Of a stretch of DNA of 7,682 bases, positions 6,170-7,682 are shown one piece after another. Numbering within the stretch: the stretch's first letter is position 1; every line of letters starts with the position of its first letter. The stretch lies in NCBI GenBank assembly GCA_963169155.1, contig CAUJGI010000420.1:1-7682 (forward strand). Reading direction: 5' to 3'. This DNA comes from Chloroflexota bacterium. Its GTDB lineage: Bacteria > Chloroflexota > Anaerolineae > Promineifilales > Promineifilaceae. The position numbers and the translations under genes are program-made. Below the pieces are notes generated by a model. The model was not told where the DNA came from. It was given only the letters and a program-made list of their open reading frames with translations, and searched no databases.

Positions 6170-6919
6170 TTAGCGCCGACTACCGCCATTGCCCTGGTTG
6201 CCGTTGCCACCATTCCCACTTCCCTGGCCGCCAGCGCCACGTGCCCCCTGGCTGTTGCCATTGCCGGAGCTGTTGCTGCTGCTCAAGATTGCCGCCACGT
6301 CAGCATCGTTGAGCCATTGGGCCGAGTAGACATCACCCGTCGCGTTTTCATAGGCATTGGCAAACCCACGCAAATGGTTGCCCGACGCGCTGAGCAGGCT
6401 CTGATACACCTGCTGAATGGCAGCCACGTTAGTGGTAGCCAATTCAGCGCGCAAATCGGCAATATCTACTTCCTCAATAAGTCCACCCACCAAAAGTGCC
6501 GCTTCGTACGATTGACTGCCCTGGCTTACCAGGTCATCGTACAGGGCTTGCAGCTCGGAATTGGTAAAGACACCCACGCCATTGCCCGCTGCCGGGTCTG
6601 CCAGACCATACTGGTTGAGCAGCGCCAGAATCATCTCGGTATGATTTTGCTCGCTGCTGGCAATGTTGGTGAAGAGCGGCGCACCCCACAAATCGTAGAG
6701 CGTCACGTACACATCGTGGGCCAGCTTTTCTTCTTCGCGCATGTAGAGCAGCGAGTCGATGTCAGCAGTGGTAAGGCCGCCCGATGTGGTTTGGGCCGCG
6801 GCGGGCTGCACCAGCATTGCCAGTCCGCCCAAAAGAAATAGGACCAGGCCTACGCCCAAAATGGATTTCCAATTGAACAGGCGCTTGCCTGTGGTTTGTA
6901 AGTTTTTGTCTTCGAACAT
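6170..6919 (-). CDS. DUF2202 ferritin-like protein, exported or membrane-anchored
   Basis: From the ATG at 6919 this is a 249-residue protein. Residues 1-18 are charged, followed by a hydrophobic segment at about 19-38 and QPAAAQTT. That reads as a signal peptide with possible cleavage after A42, or else an uncleaved anchor. Residues about 50-190 match the DUF2202 family: YMREEEKLAHDVY (E62-E64, H68), SSEQNHTEM (E90, H93), GLIEEVDI (E149, E150) and GNHLRGF (H182). The pattern of Glu and ExxH-type residues across four helices suggests a di-iron ferritin-like bundle. The family's biochemical role is not established. Residues about 214-249 form a Gly/Asn/Ser-rich tail ending in SRR, probably disordered. 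An in-frame ATG 72 bases further upstream (6991) is rejected, because GGAGG sits nine bases before 6919. Confidence 0.85.
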   Translation of the reverse strand: MFEDKNLQTTGKRLFNWKSILGVGLVLFLLGGLAMLVQPAAAQTTSGGLTTADIDSLLYMREEEKLAHDVYVTLYDLWGAPLFTNIASSEQNHTEMILALLNQYGLADPAAGNGVGVFTNSELQALYDDLVSQGSQSYEAALLVGGLIEEVDIADLRAELATTNVAAIQQVYQSLLSASGNHLRGFANAYENATGDVYSAQWLNDADVAAILSSSNSSGNGNSQGARGAGGQGSGNGGNGNQGNGGSRR

Positions 6920-6928
6920 GATACGTAT

Positions 6929-6933
6929 CCTCC
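6929..6933 (-). promoter_or_regulatory. ribosome binding site deciding the DUF2202 start
   Basis: On the minus strand GGAGG (plus-strand CCTCC) is nine bases upstream of the ATG at 6919. The longer in-frame start at 6991 would put this site inside the coding sequence and add 24 residues before the signal peptide. Confidence 0.75.
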
Positions 6934-7130
6934 GATACAGTTTTCTGATTTGTTTTGCTAAGAATGAAGTAATTGGCAGATTTGACGTCAATCTTTTTTG
7001 TGCCGACTACAGAATCGCCTGCCATGCATTTGCTTCATTACCTCTCATCATAGGCAAAAGTGTGTGGAAACTATAAAGAGTTGATAGAGAGAAGTTATTT
7101 GTCGCATTGGGTTTACCAATAAAATGGACG

Positions 7131-7150
7131 GTTTTACAGAAGTTTTACAG
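7131..7150. promoter_or_regulatory. 11-bp-period direct repeat, possible response-regulator box
   Basis: GTTTTACAG occurs at 7131-7139 and again at 7142-7150, separated by AA. On the minus strand this reads CTGTAAAAC twice, 11 bp apart. Tandem CTGT(C/A)A words with an 11-bp period are how OmpR/PhoB-type regulators bind. No -35 box is seen for the -10-like TATAAG at 7184-7189, which would fit activator dependence. The repeat sits somewhat far from it. The regulator is inferred. Confidence 0.4.
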
Positions 7151-7246
7151 TTCGTGAGGGAATCAATAACAATTGGCGGGCAGTATAAGGGTTGTAACGG
7201 CCGTTCCTTTTCAATCTATCTCATAAAAATTTACAGGAGAGACAAC

Positions 7247-7682
7247 ATGCGACACGTAAAGTTAAGTTTGTTACTGGTAGTGGGTAGTTTATTTTTGGCG
7301 GCTTGCGGCGCAGGCCGGGTAGAAATTATTCGGGAGCGCGGCAGCGACGTGTTTCAGGTCACCGTTGAGCTGAATGAAGACGATGTGGCCCAGTTGGTGG
7401 CCGATGCGCTGACGGCCAGCGCCAATCCGCTTTTGCGCGACCCGGTGGTGGATTTGCAGAATGGGCAAATTGAGGTGACGGGTACACATGAGCGGCGGGA
7501 TGGTGGTGGGTCGGTCAACGGCCGTATCCTCCTCACCGCCTCCGTACAGGACGAGCACCTGGTGCTGCAAGCCACCGAAATCAACCTCGAAGGGATGGAC
7601 GTATCTGATGAGCGTATCGAACAGTTCAACAACAACCTGGCCGAGCGCATCAGCGGGCAAGCCGGGCAGCGCCTGTCCAACA
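7247..7682 (+). CDS. putative lipoprotein of unknown function, cut by the window end
   Basis: An open frame begins at the ATG at 7247, with AGGAG at 7235-7239 seven bases upstream, and runs without a stop to the last base. That gives at least 145 residues. The N-terminus (MRHVKLSLLLVVGSLFLAAC) is a lipoprotein signal peptide with lipobox LAAC. C20 would be lipidated and the rest anchored on the outer face of the membrane. The mature part (from GAGRVEIIRERGSDVF) is an alternating charged and hydrophobic beta-rich sequence: FQVTVELNEDDVAQLV, DLQNGQIEVTGTHERRDGG, then GRILLTASVQDEHLVLQATE. The rhythm resembles lipid-binding or scaffold-like secreted domains such as the YpmS/LmeA type, but I could not recognise a family. 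The C-terminus lies outside the window. Confidence 0.8.
   Translation, partial: MRHVKLSLLLVVGSLFLAACGAGRVEIIRERGSDVFQVTVELNEDDVAQLVADALTASANPLLRDPVVDLQNGQIEVTGTHERRDGGGSVNGRILLTASVQDEHLVLQATEINLEGMDVSDERIEQFNNNLAERISGQAGQRLSN

Larger units (their letters stand above)
6920..7246. other. intergenic region between divergent DUF2202 and lipoprotein genes
   Basis: This 327-bp AT-richer stretch separates two divergently transcribed envelope-protein genes. I see no credible gene in it. It holds the DUF2202 ribosome binding site, a 10-bp palindrome TTGACGTCAA (6982-6991), an 11-bp-period direct repeat (7131-7150), a TATAAG -10-like box (7184-7189) and one AACGGCCGTT palindrome (7196-7205). On the minus strand TTGACG (complement of 6986-6991) could be a -35 box for the DUF2202 gene, but no good -10 follows. 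Confidence 0.6.

Noticed and set aside
6919..6991. Longer N-terminus for the DUF2202 protein starting at 6991
   Set aside because: The GGAGG site at 6929-6933 serves the ATG at 6919. The extension would place a basic stretch ahead of the signal sequence.
6759..7076. Plus-strand open frame running from the DUF2202 gene into the intergenic region
   Set aside because: It mostly overlaps a conserved gene in antisense, lacks a ribosome binding site and shows no domain.
1..7682. CRISPR array, tRNA, rRNA, insertion sequence or integrase
   Set aside because: I saw no regularly spaced repeats, tRNA-like cloverleaf, rRNA sequence, transposase motif or terminal inverted repeats.

Overview
The window looks like chromosomal DNA of an aerobic or facultatively aerobic bacterium with moderately high GC. 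A Chloroflexota (Anaerolineae-like) origin is my best guess. It rests on the gene mix (form II CO-dehydrogenase-like operon, cytochrome P450, DUF2202 protein, lipoprotein) and on heavy use of the palindrome ACGGCCGT. This is inference; no rRNA or taxonomic marker is present.

Layout. Positions 126-3795 (+) hold a tight three-gene operon for a xanthine-oxidase-family molybdenum hydroxylase, in the order small [2Fe-2S] subunit, large molybdopterin subunit, medium FAD subunit. The junctions are two identical TAATG stop/start overlaps, each preceded by a strong ribosome binding site. The large subunit carries the AYRGAGR motif, not the Cys-containing form I motif, so this is the form II (coxSLM) type and its substrate is not certain. 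A rho-independent terminator at 3886-3917 closes the operon. A TetR-family regulator (3916-4485, -) and a cytochrome P450 (4662-6065, +) diverge from a 176-bp intergenic region. That region holds a good sigma-70-type promoter and several dyads that could be regulator binding sites.

The P450 converges on a DUF2202 ferritin-like exported or membrane-anchored protein (6170-6919, -), and a perfect bidirectional terminator lies between them. A 327-bp AT-richer intergenic region follows. It carries an 11-bp-period direct repeat, and then a lipoprotein gene (7247 to the window end, +) that is cut by the window edge.

Functionally there are three or four independent transcription units: a molybdo-flavo-iron-sulfur oxidation enzyme, a probably TetR-controlled P450, and two envelope proteins. 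I see no complete new multi-gene system. The most unusual signal is at the DNA level: twelve exact copies of the palindromic octamer ACGGCCGT, spread over genes in all three reading frames and over intergenic DNA. This resembles the highly iterated palindromes (HIP1) of cyanobacteria.
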